DNA from: Streptomyces sp. AM 4-1-1
GTDB lineage: Bacteria > Actinomycetota > Actinomycetes > Streptomycetales > Streptomycetaceae
Direction of reading: 5' to 3'
DNA: 64,000 nt
Assembly: GCF_029167625.1 (NCBI RefSeq)
Contig: NZ_CP119145.1
Location: 6,200,001 to 6,264,000, forward strand
Within the stretch, counting starts at the first letter, position 1; every line of letters begins with the position of its first letter. A program made the translations under genes and the position numbers. Shown here in pieces: positions 9,256 to 17,507 of the stretch. The notes under the pieces were generated by a model. That model was not told where the DNA came from, made no database searches, and saw only the letters and a program-made list of their open reading frames with translations.

Positions 9256-10164
9256 ATGCAGCCGAACCCGCCCGCCCGCACCCGCCCCTGGCGAGGCGTC
9301 ATGGTCGCCACCCCGCTGACCCTGCGCGACGACCGGTCCGTCGACTTCGACGCGTACGGCGAACACGTCCGGCAGCTCATCGCCGCGGGCTGCGACGGTG
9401 TCGTCCCCAACGGTTCGCTGGGGGAGTACCAGACCCTCACCGACGACGAGCGGGCCCGGATCGTACGCGTCGCCGTGGAGGCGGCGGGGGACGGCGACCG
9501 GGTGATGCCGGGCGTCTCCGCGTACGGCGGCGCCGAGTCGCGGCGCTGGGCCGAACAGGCCGCCGAGGCGGGCGCCGGATCGGTGCTGCTGCTGCCCCCC
9601 AACGGCTACCGCTGCGACGACGCCGCGGTCCGCGCCCACTACGCCGAGGTGGCGGCGGTCGGGGTACCGGTCGTCGCGTACAACAACCCGTACGACACCA
9701 AGGTGGACCTGACCCCGCGGCTGCTCACCGAACTCCACCAGGAGGGCGCGGTCGTCGCCGTCAAGGAGTTCACCGGCGACGTCCGCCGGGCGTACGAGAT
9801 CGCCGAGCTGGCGCCCGGCCTCGATCTGCTCGTGGGCGCCGACGACGTCCTCCTGGAGCTCGCCCTGGCCGGCGCCGTCGGGTGGATCGCGGGAACCCCC
9901 AACATGCTGCCCGACTGTTGTGTGGAGCTGTACCGGGCCGCCGTCACCGGCGATCTGGCGACCGCGGTCCCGCTCTACCGGCAACTGCACCCACTGCTGC
10001 GATGGGACTCCAAGCCGGAGTTCGTCCAGGCGATCAAGGTGTCGATGGATGTCGTCGGACGCCACGGAGGACCCTGCCGCCCGCCGCGCTTCCCGCTGCC
10101 GGCCGACGCCGCGGCCGCGGTCCGCGCCGCGACCGAGAAAGCGCTCGCCGAAGGACTGAACTGA
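9256..10164 (+). CDS. DapA-family lyase, probable 1-pyrroline-4-hydroxy-2-carboxylate deaminase
   Basis: This 302-residue TIM-barrel protein belongs to the dihydrodipicolinate synthase/N-acetylneuraminate lyase family. The Schiff-base lysine is in VVAVKEFTGD, the conserved tyrosine in VVAYNNPYD, and the binding loop in PNGSLGEYQTLT. True DapA is unlikely, because this copy lies inside a hydroxyproline-type run. In that pathway a family member deaminates pyrroline-4-hydroxy-2-carboxylate to 2-ketoglutarate semialdehyde. The ATG at 9256 follows CAAGGAG. The 244 bp before it could hold a second promoter. The semialdehyde dehydrogenase expected next is not in the window. Confidence 0.8.
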   Translation: MQPNPPARTRPWRGVMVATPLTLRDDRSVDFDAYGEHVRQLIAAGCDGVVPNGSLGEYQTLTDDERARIVRVAVEAAGDGDRVMPGVSAYGGAESRRWAEQAAEAGAGSVLLLPPNGYRCDDAAVRAHYAEVAAVGVPVVAYNNPYDTKVDLTPRLLTELHQEGAVVAVKEFTGDVRRAYEIAELAPGLDLLVGADDVLLELALAGAVGWIAGTPNMLPDCCVELYRAAVTGDLATAVPLYRQLHPLLRWDSKPEFVQAIKVSMDVVGRHGGPCRPPRFPLPADAAAAVRAATEKALAEGLN

Positions 10165-10239
10165 CACCGGGCGCACGACGGGTGCGCCGCCACATGTGAG
10201 AGAGACCTTCCGACCCACCAGGCCGACCCAGGGGGAGCC

Positions 10240-11241
10240 TTGCAGACACGCCACATCTTCCATGCCGTCGACTCGCACACCGAGGGCATGCCCACCCGCG
10301 TCATCACAGGGGGCGTCGGCACCATCCCGGGCGCCACCATGGCCGAGCGGCGCCGCTACTTCCGGGAGCACAGGGACGCGGTCCGCACCCTCCTGATGTA
10401 CGAGCCGCGCGGCCACGCCGCGATGAGCGGCGCGATCCTCCAGCCGCCGACCCGCCCCGACGCGGACTTCGGCGTCCTCTACATCGAGGTGTCCGGCTAT
10501 CTGCCGATGTGCGGCCACGGCACCATCGGGGTGGCGACCGTCCTCGTCGAGACCGGCATGGTCGAGGTCGTGGAGCCGGTCACCACCGTACGGCTGGACA
10601 CCCCCGCCGGGCTGGTCAGCGTCGACGTCCAGGTGAAGGACGGCGCGGCCACCGCGGTGACCCTCACCAACGTCCCCGCGTTCTGCGCCGGGCTCGACCG
10701 CGAGGTGGACGTCCCGGGTCACGGCACCGTCCGCTACGACCTCGCCTACGGCGGCAACTTCTACGCGATGCTCCCACTGGCCGACCTCGGACTTCCCTTC
10801 GACCGGGCCCGCAAGGACGACATCCTGGCGGCCGGGCTCGCGCTCATGGACGCGATCAACGCCGCGGACCCGCCCACGCACCCGGAGAACCCCGACATCC
10901 GCGGCCTCAAGCACGTCCAGCTGATCGCCCCCGGCTCCGACGCGGCGCACTCCCGACACGCCATGGCCATCCACCCGGGCTGGTTCGACCGGTCCCCGTG
11001 CGGAACCGGCACCTCGGCCCGGATGGCGCAGCTGCACGCCCGGGGCGAACTCCCGCTGCACACCGACTTCGTGAACGAGTCGTTCATCGGGACCTCCTTC
11101 ACCGGACGCCTCGTCGAGGAGACCACCGTGGGCGGACTGCCCGCCGTCGTGCCCACCGTGACCGGCCGCGCCTGGCTGACCGGCACCGCACAATTCTTCC
11201 TGGACCCGTCCGACCCCTTCCCCGAAGGATTCCTGCTGTGA
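10240..11241 (+). CDS. 4-hydroxyproline 2-epimerase (proline racemase family)
   Basis: This 333-residue enzyme would convert trans-4-hydroxy-L-proline to cis-4-hydroxy-D-proline. Both catalytic cysteines of the cofactor-free two-base mechanism are present: Cys91 in LPMCGHGTIG and Cys254 in DRSPCGTGTSARM. A Cys-Cys pair fits epimerases and racemases rather than the Thr-containing dehydratases of the same family. The start is a TTG (10240) preceded by GGGGGAG. The product feeds the upstream dehydrogenase. Its 3' end overlaps the next gene (GTGA). Confidence 0.88.
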   Translation: MQTRHIFHAVDSHTEGMPTRVITGGVGTIPGATMAERRRYFREHRDAVRTLLMYEPRGHAAMSGAILQPPTRPDADFGVLYIEVSGYLPMCGHGTIGVATVLVETGMVEVVEPVTTVRLDTPAGLVSVDVQVKDGAATAVTLTNVPAFCAGLDREVDVPGHGTVRYDLAYGGNFYAMLPLADLGLPFDRARKDDILAAGLALMDAINAADPPTHPENPDIRGLKHVQLIAPGSDAAHSRHAMAIHPGWFDRSPCGTGTSARMAQLHARGELPLHTDFVNESFIGTSFTGRLVEETTVGGLPAVVPTVTGRAWLTGTAQFFLDPSDPFPEGFLL

Positions 11242-12185
11242 GTCTTCCCCTGATCGGCGCCGCCGACATCGAGGCCCTGGGCCCGGCGGCGGCCGTGGAC
11301 GCGCTGGAGGAGGCGCTGCGCGAGGGGCTCGATCCGGAGACCGTTCCCGCCCGCAGCAATCTGACGGTGCCCGGCGGCGAACTGCTCCTCATGCCCGCGA
11401 CGACCCAGGACGTCACGGGGGTGAAGATCGCGGGGGTGGCGCCCGGCAACGCGGCGCTCGGGCTGCCCCGCATCACCGGCAGCTACCTGCTGCTCGACGG
11501 GCCGACCCTGGTCCCCCTCGCCCTGCTCGACGGTGCCGCGCTCACCACCCTGCGTACTCCGGCCGTCTCCGCCCTCGCCGTCAGACACCTGACGGTCCCG
11601 TCCGTCGGCCACCTGGTGATCTTCGGTACCGGACCGCAGGCGTACGGCCACCTCACAGCCGTGCTCGCCGAACGCCCCGTCGACCGGCTCACGGTGATCG
11701 GCCGCACCCCGGAGCGGGTGGCGTCGCTCGTGGCGCACGCCCGGACCCTCGGTCTGCGCGCGGACGAGGGCGGCCCCGAGGAGGTGGCCACCGCCGACCT
11801 GGTGCTGTGCTGCACCACGTCCCGGACGCCGCTGTTCGACGGCGCGTCGGTACGGGACGGAGCCACGGTCGTGGCCGTCGGCTCGCACCTGCCCGATGCC
11901 CGGGAGACCGACTCCCGGCTGGTGGCCCGCTCGATCGTCCTGGTGGAGGCGAGGTCGGCCGCGCTGGCGGAGGCGGGCGACCTCCTCGTACCGATCGCCG
12001 AAGGCGCCATCGCGCCGGAGGACATCGCGGGGAACCTCGCCGATCTGGTGTCGCAGGACGGCGTGGGTACGGAGCTGCGCAAGGAACTGGCGTCGTCCGG
12101 CCGTCCCCGGTTCTTCAAGAGCGTCGGAATGGGCTGGGAGGACCTGGCGATCGCCGCGGCCGTCCATCGGAGGTTGAACCCCTGA
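11238..12185 (+). CDS. Ornithine cyclodeaminase/mu-crystallin family reductase (probable delta1-pyrroline-2-carboxylate reductase)
   Basis: This 315-residue NAD(P)-dependent protein has the dinucleotide motif VGHLVIFGTGPQAYGHLTAVL and the family helix LRTPAVSALAVRHL. Family members in hydroxyproline clusters reduce delta1-pyrroline-2-carboxylate to L-proline rather than cyclising ornithine. The setting here supports that role, but sequence alone cannot separate them. The GTG start overlaps the epimerase stop by 4 bp, so translation is coupled. Confidence 0.78.
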   Translation: MSLPLIGAADIEALGPAAAVDALEEALREGLDPETVPARSNLTVPGGELLLMPATTQDVTGVKIAGVAPGNAALGLPRITGSYLLLDGPTLVPLALLDGAALTTLRTPAVSALAVRHLTVPSVGHLVIFGTGPQAYGHLTAVLAERPVDRLTVIGRTPERVASLVAHARTLGLRADEGGPEEVATADLVLCCTTSRTPLFDGASVRDGATVVAVGSHLPDARETDSRLVARSIVLVEARSAALAEAGDLLVPIAEGAIAPEDIAGNLADLVSQDGVGTELRKELASSGRPRFFKSVGMGWEDLAIAAAVHRRLNP

Positions 12186-12210
12186 TTCAGGCATCGGCGT
12201 GCGGGGCCCG

Positions 12211-12240
12211 GTGGAAAGGTGACATTGTATTCTGGGGCTC
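12211..12240 (+). promoter_or_regulatory. Candidate promoter/operator of the GntR gene
   Basis: The 78-bp gap before the regulator gene is locally AT-rich, unlike its surroundings. It contains GTGACAT (12219-12225) joined to TGTATTCT, where TATTCT (12228-12233) can serve as a -10. The GTGACAT core recurs at 5867 and 13741 in front of the dehydrogenase operon and the collagenase. An autoregulatory GntR site is the simplest reading. Confidence 0.4.
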
Positions 12241-12263
12241 CGCACGGTGCTGGAGGAACAGAC

Positions 12264-13076
12264 ATGGCCCGCCTGACGTCGCTCAATGTGATCTCGGCAC
12301 AGGAGCATCTGCGCGACCAGGTGGCGCACGCGTTGCGGGCGGCGCTGATCGCGGGCGAGCTGCGCCCCGGGGTGATCTACTCCGCCCCCGCTCTCGCGTC
12401 GGAGTTCGGGGTGTCGGCGACCCCGGTCCGTGAGGCCATGCTGGACCTGGCCCGGGAGGGGCTGGTCGAGGCGGTCCGCAACAAGGGCTTCCGGATCACC
12501 GAGCTGACCGAGCAGGACCTCGACGACTTCACCGAACTCCGGGCCATGATCGAAGTGCCCACCGTCGGCCGGATCGCCCGGATGGGCAAGAGCCGGGAGC
12601 TGGAGGCGTTGCGGCCCCTCGCCCTCGCCATCGTCGACGCCGCACGCGAGCACGACATCCTCGGCTATCTGGAGGCGGACCGGCGGTTCCACCTCGACCT
12701 CCTCGGGCTGGCCGGCAACCGCAGGCTGGTCGAGGAGGTCGGCGATCTGCGGAAGCGGTCGCGGCTGTTCGGCCTCAACCGGCTCGCCGAGAACGGGCAG
12801 TTGATCGCCTCGGCCGAGGAACATGTGCAGTTGCTCGACCTGATCATCGCCGGGGATGTGGCGGGGTCCGAGGAGTGCATGCTCGCCCATATGTCGCACG
12901 TCCGGTCACTGTGGGCGGGCGACCAGGCCGAAGAACCGGCCGAGGAACCGGCCGTCGGGACGACCGAGGTGCGGAGCGGGGGACGGACCGTACGGGCCGG
13001 TGGACGGCTGGGTACGGGGACGTCGGGGCGGGCGTCCGCCCCCGGGAAGTTGTCGCTGAGCCTCGACGAGAAGTGA
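12264..13076 (+). CDS. GntR family regulator, FadR/FCD subfamily (hydroxyproline locus)
   Basis: This is a 270-residue repressor-type protein. It has an N-terminal winged helix (SAPALASEFGVSATPVREAM as recognition region, about residues 35-60), an FCD ligand domain with the conserved RFHLDLLGLAGNRRL segment, and a charged C-terminal tail of about 50 residues. The ATG at 12264 has GGAGGAA 5 nt upstream. FCD regulators usually sense small carboxylates or amino-acid intermediates. Its place directly after the hydroxyproline genes suggests it controls them. A close paralogue lies at 20435. Confidence 0.85.
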   Translation: MARLTSLNVISAQEHLRDQVAHALRAALIAGELRPGVIYSAPALASEFGVSATPVREAMLDLAREGLVEAVRNKGFRITELTEQDLDDFTELRAMIEVPTVGRIARMGKSRELEALRPLALAIVDAAREHDILGYLEADRRFHLDLLGLAGNRRLVEEVGDLRKRSRLFGLNRLAENGQLIASAEEHVQLLDLIIAGDVAGSEECMLAHMSHVRSLWAGDQAEEPAEEPAVGTTEVRSGGRTVRAGGRLGTGTSGRASAPGKLSLSLDEK

Positions 13077-13352
13077 CCTGCCGTAATCGCCGTCCGGCGG
13101 CGTGCGAGGGATGAATGGCGCACCGGGCGCGTGGCGCCACGGGCTGAGCCGTACGCGACGCGTCGCACGTGGGCCGCGCGCCCGATGAGCGCGCACGGGC
13201 CGAGCGGCGTGCGCTTCCCGTGAGCTGAAGACCCCCTTCGCCGCTGACGCCGAGTGCTCCAGGTGGCCGAGGCGGTGACGTCACGTCAGGCCGTGAGCCC
13301 GTCCCTCCAGGCTGACGCGCTTCACCTCGACGCCCCATGTGTTCATGCCCTT

Positions 13353-13438
13353 GGGCGTGTCGAGCCGACGGGCGTGTCGAGCCGGCGGGCGGATCGTGGT
13401 GGGCGCGTCGAGTCGGAGTGCGGATCGTGGTGGGCGCG
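13353..13438. repeat. Two interlocked direct repeats
   Basis: GGGCGTGTCGAGCCGRC occurs twice in tandem (13353-13369 and 13370-13386). GCGGATCGTGGTGGGCGCG then occurs twice (13389-13407 and 13420-13438), and the copies are separated by a degenerate form of the first unit. There is no open frame with codon bias across it. Whether it is structural, regulatory or simply slippage is unknown. Confidence 0.7.
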
Positions 13439-13735
13439 GCCACTGAGCGCGGGCCGCCGCGCGCACCACCGCACGCACCTCCGCATGCACGGGCCATCGC
13501 GCGCGCGGACCGCCGCACGCGCAGCCGTGCCCCCGTGAGTCGGTTCCGTGCCGTGCGCGGCATCCCTCCGGCTCCCTCCCCGGTCCCCTGCCCGCTCCCT
13601 CTCGGTCCAACTCCCAACGCCGCGCGTGAGTCCGTCCGCAGACAGTTCCCGGAGGGTTCGCGGGGCGGTTCGGAGGGCGTCGGACGCGTCCGGAAGATGT
13701 CGCGGAAATGAATGTGGGCCCAGCGTCTTCCAAAG

Positions 13736-13760
13736 GACATGTGACATGTGCCATTGTACA
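13736..13760 (+). promoter_or_regulatory. Candidate operator upstream of the collagenase
   Basis: GACATGTG is repeated with a 7-bp period (13736-13743, 13743-13750) and followed by CCATTGTACA. The block contains GTGACAT (13741-13747), shared with 5867 and 12219. It lies about 140 bp before the collagenase start. Binding by the neighbouring GntR regulator is an inference. Confidence 0.35.
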
Positions 13761-13888
13761 GCCCGCAGGGAAGCGAGGCGTGTCCATGCCATCGCAGGAC
13801 GATGGGCAGAGCCAGTCCCACCTCGAATCCCCGCATCCCCCACGGCCGCGCAGCGTCGCGCGGCCACCACACCGCTGGGAGGCGGCAC

Positions 13889-16306
13889 GTGAAGAACCGA
13901 ACGGTTCGACAAAGATTTACCGGGCTATCAACCGTGGTCCTGGCTGCATGCCTGGGCGTTGGCATGCTCTCCGCACCGAGCCAGGCAGCCCAGCCGGGGC
14001 CCGCGACTTCCACCGCGGCGACGGCCAATGCGGCGGCGGGTCTGGCCGGTTCGGCCGGCGCGGCATCGATCAACGCCGACAAGCCGGGCGGCGGCCCCGC
14101 GGCACAGTCCCTCGCCGCGCCGGTCGCGGACTCCGACCACGTCGGCAGCAAGGCCCTCAAGCCCGCGGACCGCCCCCCGCTGGCCGCGTCCAAGGACGCG
14201 CTCAAGCGGGACTACGACAGTCCGGGCACCACTCCGTCAAGCGACCCGGCGCCCTCGATGAAGTCCAAGGCCCGCGCCATGGCGAAGTCCGCCGGACTCG
14301 CCGCCGCGGCCACCTGCAACGTCTCGGACTTCACCAGCCGCACGGGCAGCGCGCTCGTCCAGCAGATCAAGTCGTCGACGACCGACTGCGTCAACACCCT
14401 CTTCAGCGTCAAGGGCAGCGACGGCTACTACGCCTTCCGCGAGGCGCAGATGGTCTCCGTCGCCAATGCCATGCGCGACATCTCCGCCGCCTACCCGGGC
14501 AACAGCAGCACCGGCATGCCGCAGCTGGTCCTCTACCTCCGGGCCGGTTACTACGTCCAGTACTACGACCCGGGCACGGTCGGCACCTACGGCACCGCGC
14601 TGCGCACGGCGATCCAGGGTGGCCTCGACGGCTTCTTCGCCTCCTCGCACTCGTCGGACGTCACCGACGCCAACGGCGAGACCCTGGCCGAGGCCGTCAC
14701 GCTGATCGACAGCGCCGAGCAGAACGCCCGGTACCTGTACGTCGTCAAGCGGCTGCTCGCGGGCTACAACTCCTCGTACAACAGCTCCCGGAACATGCTC
14801 AAAGCGGTCAACAACGTCTACACCGTGACCTTCCGCGGCCACCAGGTTCCGGCGTTCATCAGCGCGATCGAGGCTGATTCCAGCCTGCTCACCTCGCTGT
14901 CCAGCTTCGCCTCGAACCACCTGGACCTGCTGGGCACGGACCAGTCGTACCTGACCTCGAACGCGGGCCGTGAGCTCGCCCGCTTCCTCCAGGAAGAATC
15001 GCTGCGGCCCAAGGTCAAGCCCCTCGTGGCGGGTCTGCTCGGCAAGAGCTCCATAACCGGCCGCACCGCCCCCCTCTGGGTCGGCCTCGCCGAGATGACC
15101 GACTACTACGACAAGGCCAACTGCTCCTACTACGGCACCTGTGACCTTGCGAACCGTCTGAAGTCCGCCGTCCTGCCGGTCAAGTACACCTGCAGCGACA
15201 GCATCCGCATCCTGGCCCAGGAGATGTCCACGACGGACCTCGCCGCCAGCTGCACCAGCCTGCGCAACCAGGACGCGTACTTCCACAGCGTCGTCAAGGA
15301 CAACGGTCCGGTCGCCAACGACAAGAACTCCACCATCGAGGTGGTGGTGTTCGACTCCACCACCGACTACCAGACCTACGCCGGGGCGATCTACGGGATC
15401 GACACCAACAACGGTGGCATGTACCTGGAGGGCGACCCCTCCGTGGCGGGCAACCAGCCGCGGTTCATCGCCTACGAGGCCGAGTGGGCGCGCCCGACCT
15501 TCCAGATCTGGAACCTCAACCACGAGTACACGCACTACCTCGACGGCCGGTTCGACATGCTCGGTGACTTCGACGCCGGCATCACCACGCCGACGATCTG
15601 GTGGATCGAGGGCTTCGCGGAGTACGTCTCCTACACGTACCGCAACGTCACCTACGACGACGCGATCGCCCAGGCCGCGTCGCACACCTACAGCCTGCGG
15701 ACCCTCTTCGACACCACCTACGACAACGCCGACCAGACCCGGGTCTACAACTGGGGCTACCTGGCCGTGCGTTACATGCTCCAGTCGCACCGCGCGGACG
15801 TCGACAAGCTGCTCGGCCTCTACCGCGTCGGTGACTGGAACGGTGCCCGCACCCTGCTCACCTCCACCATCGGCAACCGCTACGACGCCGACTGGAACAC
15901 CTGGCTGACGGCGTGCGCCGCGGGCGACTGCGGTACGACCACCAACCCGCCCACCGACCCGTCGACCGACCCCAACCCCGAGTGCACCGCCGGTGACGCC
16001 CGCCAGCTCGACCAGAACTGCAAGCGCAGCGGGCTGACGGCCACCCAGGGCAACTACTCCTACCTGTACGTCTACGTCCCCGCCGGAACCACCCAGCTGA
16101 AGATCACCGCGAGCGGTGGCACGGGTGACGCCGACCTCTACTACAGCACCAGCGGCTGGGCCACCACCAGCGGCTACACCAACCGGGCCACCGGCACCGG
16201 CAACAGCCACACCCTGACCATCAAGAACCCGAGGTCGGGTGCCAACTACATCAGCCTCTACGGTGTCAAGGCGTTCGACGGAGTGAGCGTCTCCACCCAG
16301 TTCTGA
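13889..16306 (+). CDS. Secreted M9-family collagenase with PPC domain
   Basis: This 805-residue metalloprotease would cleave native collagen outside the cell. It has a Sec signal peptide (positively charged start, hydrophobic core, APSQAAQ cleavage region near residue 33), then a peptidase M9 N-terminal domain. The catalytic domain has zinc motif HEYTH at 545-549 and a downstream Glu in WWIEGFAEYVSY (E574 or E578). A Thr/Pro/Asp linker follows, then a C-terminal pre-peptidase (PPC) domain of about 110 residues that may bind collagen. The GTG at 13889 follows GGGAGGCGG. It sits behind the hydroxyproline genes, which suggests it supplies their substrate. Confidence 0.88.
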   Translation: MKNRTVRQRFTGLSTVVLAACLGVGMLSAPSQAAQPGPATSTAATANAAAGLAGSAGAASINADKPGGGPAAQSLAAPVADSDHVGSKALKPADRPPLAASKDALKRDYDSPGTTPSSDPAPSMKSKARAMAKSAGLAAAATCNVSDFTSRTGSALVQQIKSSTTDCVNTLFSVKGSDGYYAFREAQMVSVANAMRDISAAYPGNSSTGMPQLVLYLRAGYYVQYYDPGTVGTYGTALRTAIQGGLDGFFASSHSSDVTDANGETLAEAVTLIDSAEQNARYLYVVKRLLAGYNSSYNSSRNMLKAVNNVYTVTFRGHQVPAFISAIEADSSLLTSLSSFASNHLDLLGTDQSYLTSNAGRELARFLQEESLRPKVKPLVAGLLGKSSITGRTAPLWVGLAEMTDYYDKANCSYYGTCDLANRLKSAVLPVKYTCSDSIRILAQEMSTTDLAASCTSLRNQDAYFHSVVKDNGPVANDKNSTIEVVVFDSTTDYQTYAGAIYGIDTNNGGMYLEGDPSVAGNQPRFIAYEAEWARPTFQIWNLNHEYTHYLDGRFDMLGDFDAGITTPTIWWIEGFAEYVSYTYRNVTYDDAIAQAASHTYSLRTLFDTTYDNADQTRVYNWGYLAVRYMLQSHRADVDKLLGLYRVGDWNGARTLLTSTIGNRYDADWNTWLTACAAGDCGTTTNPPTDPSTDPNPECTAGDARQLDQNCKRSGLTATQGNYSYLYVYVPAGTTQLKITASGGTGDADLYYSTSGWATTSGYTNRATGTGNSHTLTIKNPRSGANYISLYGVKAFDGVSVSTQF

Positions 16307-16341
16307 TCCCGTCGCCGGCTCCGGCCGGCGCAGCTTCCGCG

Positions 16342-16379
16342 CGGTCGGTCGGTGGTGCGGTTCAGCCACCGGCCGACCG
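16342..16379. terminator. Bidirectional hairpin terminator between collagenase and barstar genes
   Basis: CGGTCGGTCGGTGG (16342-16355) pairs with CCACCGGCCGACCG (16366-16379) across a 10-nt loop, with one G-U pair. It lies between two convergent genes and has no T-run, as is usual for Streptomyces terminators. Confidence 0.7.
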
Positions 16380-16386
16380 TGCGGGT

Positions 16387-16776
16387 TCAGTTCAGCCGGA
16401 GTGTGCCGGGCGCGGTCCGTGTCCGGACGATCTCCACCAGCCGGTCGAAGAGGGTCGGTCCCCGACCGGCCAACGCGTCCAGCAACTCCCCTTGCAGGGC
16501 GGTCCGGTTGGTGGGATGGGCCCCTTCGAGCAGGCGTCGCAGGTATCGTGCGGTCTCCGCATGACCGAGAGCCCGGACGGACCGCCCGTGATCACGCCAC
16601 TCGATGGTGAAGTCGCCGTCGGGTGGCGTGCCCATGCCGCCGCCGAGACAGTCGGCGAAGGAGTCCAGACCCCGGCCGAAGTAGCCGCCGGGGCCGTTCA
16701 CCGCCTCGCCGACCACCTGCCAGAACCGGTCCAGGTCCGTGATCCCGGCGCCTTCGAGCACATACGTCACAGTCAT
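16387..16776 (-). CDS. Barstar family ribonuclease inhibitor
   Basis: This 129-residue protein resembles barstar-like inhibitors (TDLDRFWQVVGEAVNGPGGYFGRGLDSFADCLGGG, then FTIEWRDH). It should bind and block a barnase/RNase Sa-type enzyme in the cytoplasm. The gene encoding exactly such an enzyme lies 39 bp upstream on the same strand, so the two form a toxin-immunity pair. The ATG at 16776 is preferred. A GTG at 16809 would add 11 residues without a better ribosome site. Confidence 0.85.
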   Translation of the reverse strand: MTVTYVLEGAGITDLDRFWQVVGEAVNGPGGYFGRGLDSFADCLGGGMGTPPDGDFTIEWRDHGRSVRALGHAETARYLRRLLEGAHPTNRTALQGELLDALAGRGPTLFDRLVEIVRTRTAPGTLRLN

Positions 16777-16815
16777 GGGGCGCAGGTTACGGGGTCCGGC
16801 GGCCCGCACGCGGAC

Positions 16816-17277
16816 TCAGCAGTCGTGGTCGACGAGGGCGAACGTCTCGTAGTGGTCGGCGGTCCAGTAGTCCTCCTCGGAGCGTTCGCCCGTCACGATG
16901 CGCCGGGCCCCGCGGTCCCGGGAACCCGGGGTGATGACCGTGTACTCGTGGTAGTAGCCCGAGTTCTGGCGCGGCAGCACCCGCTCGCGGTTCTGGAAGA
17001 CGGTGCCGTCCTGCGGGTACGGGAAGGGGCCACCCGCGTCGATGAGGGCGAGGGTGTCGTGCGCCTGGGACGGAAGGGCGGAGTAGCACACGCTGCCGAC
17101 CGAGGCGAAGCCGGGGCGGGCGTCGGCGCCGGGGGCCGGTGCGGAGGTGGTGAAGGGCGCGGAGACCGGGACGGGTGCGGCGGTCGCGGTGACCGGGCCG
17201 CCGACGAAGAGGGCGGACAGGAGGGCGGCGACGCCGCCGAGCGTGGTGAACCGTGGGGAGATTCGCATGAATCTCAT
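16816..17277 (-). CDS. Secreted guanyl-specific ribonuclease, RNase Sa type
   Basis: This 153-residue precursor has a Sec signal (hydrophobic residues 12-32, then AAPVPVSA). The mature part follows RNase Sa closely: the N-terminal Cys in GSVCYSALP pairs with the terminal Cys of VDHDC, PFPYPQDGTVFQNRE is the guanine-binding region, and the catalytic Glu is in YYHEYTVITPG. The Arg residues of SRDRGARRI and the catalytic His of DHYETF complete the site. It would cut RNA after guanosine outside the cell. The downstream barstar protects the producer. A second ATG at 17268 is an alternative start. Confidence 0.92.
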   Translation of the reverse strand: MRFMRISPRFTTLGGVAALLSALFVGGPVTATAAPVPVSAPFTTSAPAPGADARPGFASVGSVCYSALPSQAHDTLALIDAGGPFPYPQDGTVFQNRERVLPRQNSGYYHEYTVITPGSRDRGARRIVTGERSEEDYWTADHYETFALVDHDC

Positions 17278-17310
17278 GATGACGCGCGTAGATGGCGCAG
17301 CGTCAACGCC

Positions 17311-17339
17311 AACTGACGGAAATTACTCAGACGTTGACT
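17311..17339. promoter_or_regulatory. Inverted repeat in the divergent promoter region
   Basis: GTCAACG (17312-17318) and CGTTGAC (17332-17338) form a perfect 7-bp inverted repeat with a 13-bp spacer. They lie in the 230-bp gap between the RNase gene and the divergent ATPase gene. Each arm also offers a TTGAC -35-like core pointing at one gene. No convincing -10 could be fixed, so operator or promoter function is only suggested. Confidence 0.35.
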
Positions 17340-17507
17340 AAATGTGCATCTATGTGTCGCTCAGGTGTACCGGCATGGCGCGGATGTACGTGGCGTGCGT
17401 CCCATTGGTGGGGCGGTGTGCGTGAGGGAGTTCCGCCGGGGGCATGCATCCCGGTGGGCGCGTCCTACGGCAAGGCAGACCGATCAACTGTGAGAACGGG
17501 GGAGTTG

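Larger units (their letters stand above)
13077..13888. other. Long intergenic region between gntR and the collagenase
   Basis: I find no convincing gene in these 812 bp. Frames on either strand are Arg/His/Pro-rich with no ribosome sites. The middle (13353-13438) consists of direct repeats, followed by a CGCAC-rich stretch to about 13530. The last 170 bp contain AT-richer sequence with the GTGACAT motif and are the likely promoter and leader of the collagenase gene. Confidence 0.6.

Noticed and set aside
9256..10164. Housekeeping dihydrodipicolinate synthase (dapA).
   Set aside because: The gene is embedded between hydroxyproline dehydrogenase and epimerase genes, where a family member with deaminase activity is expected.
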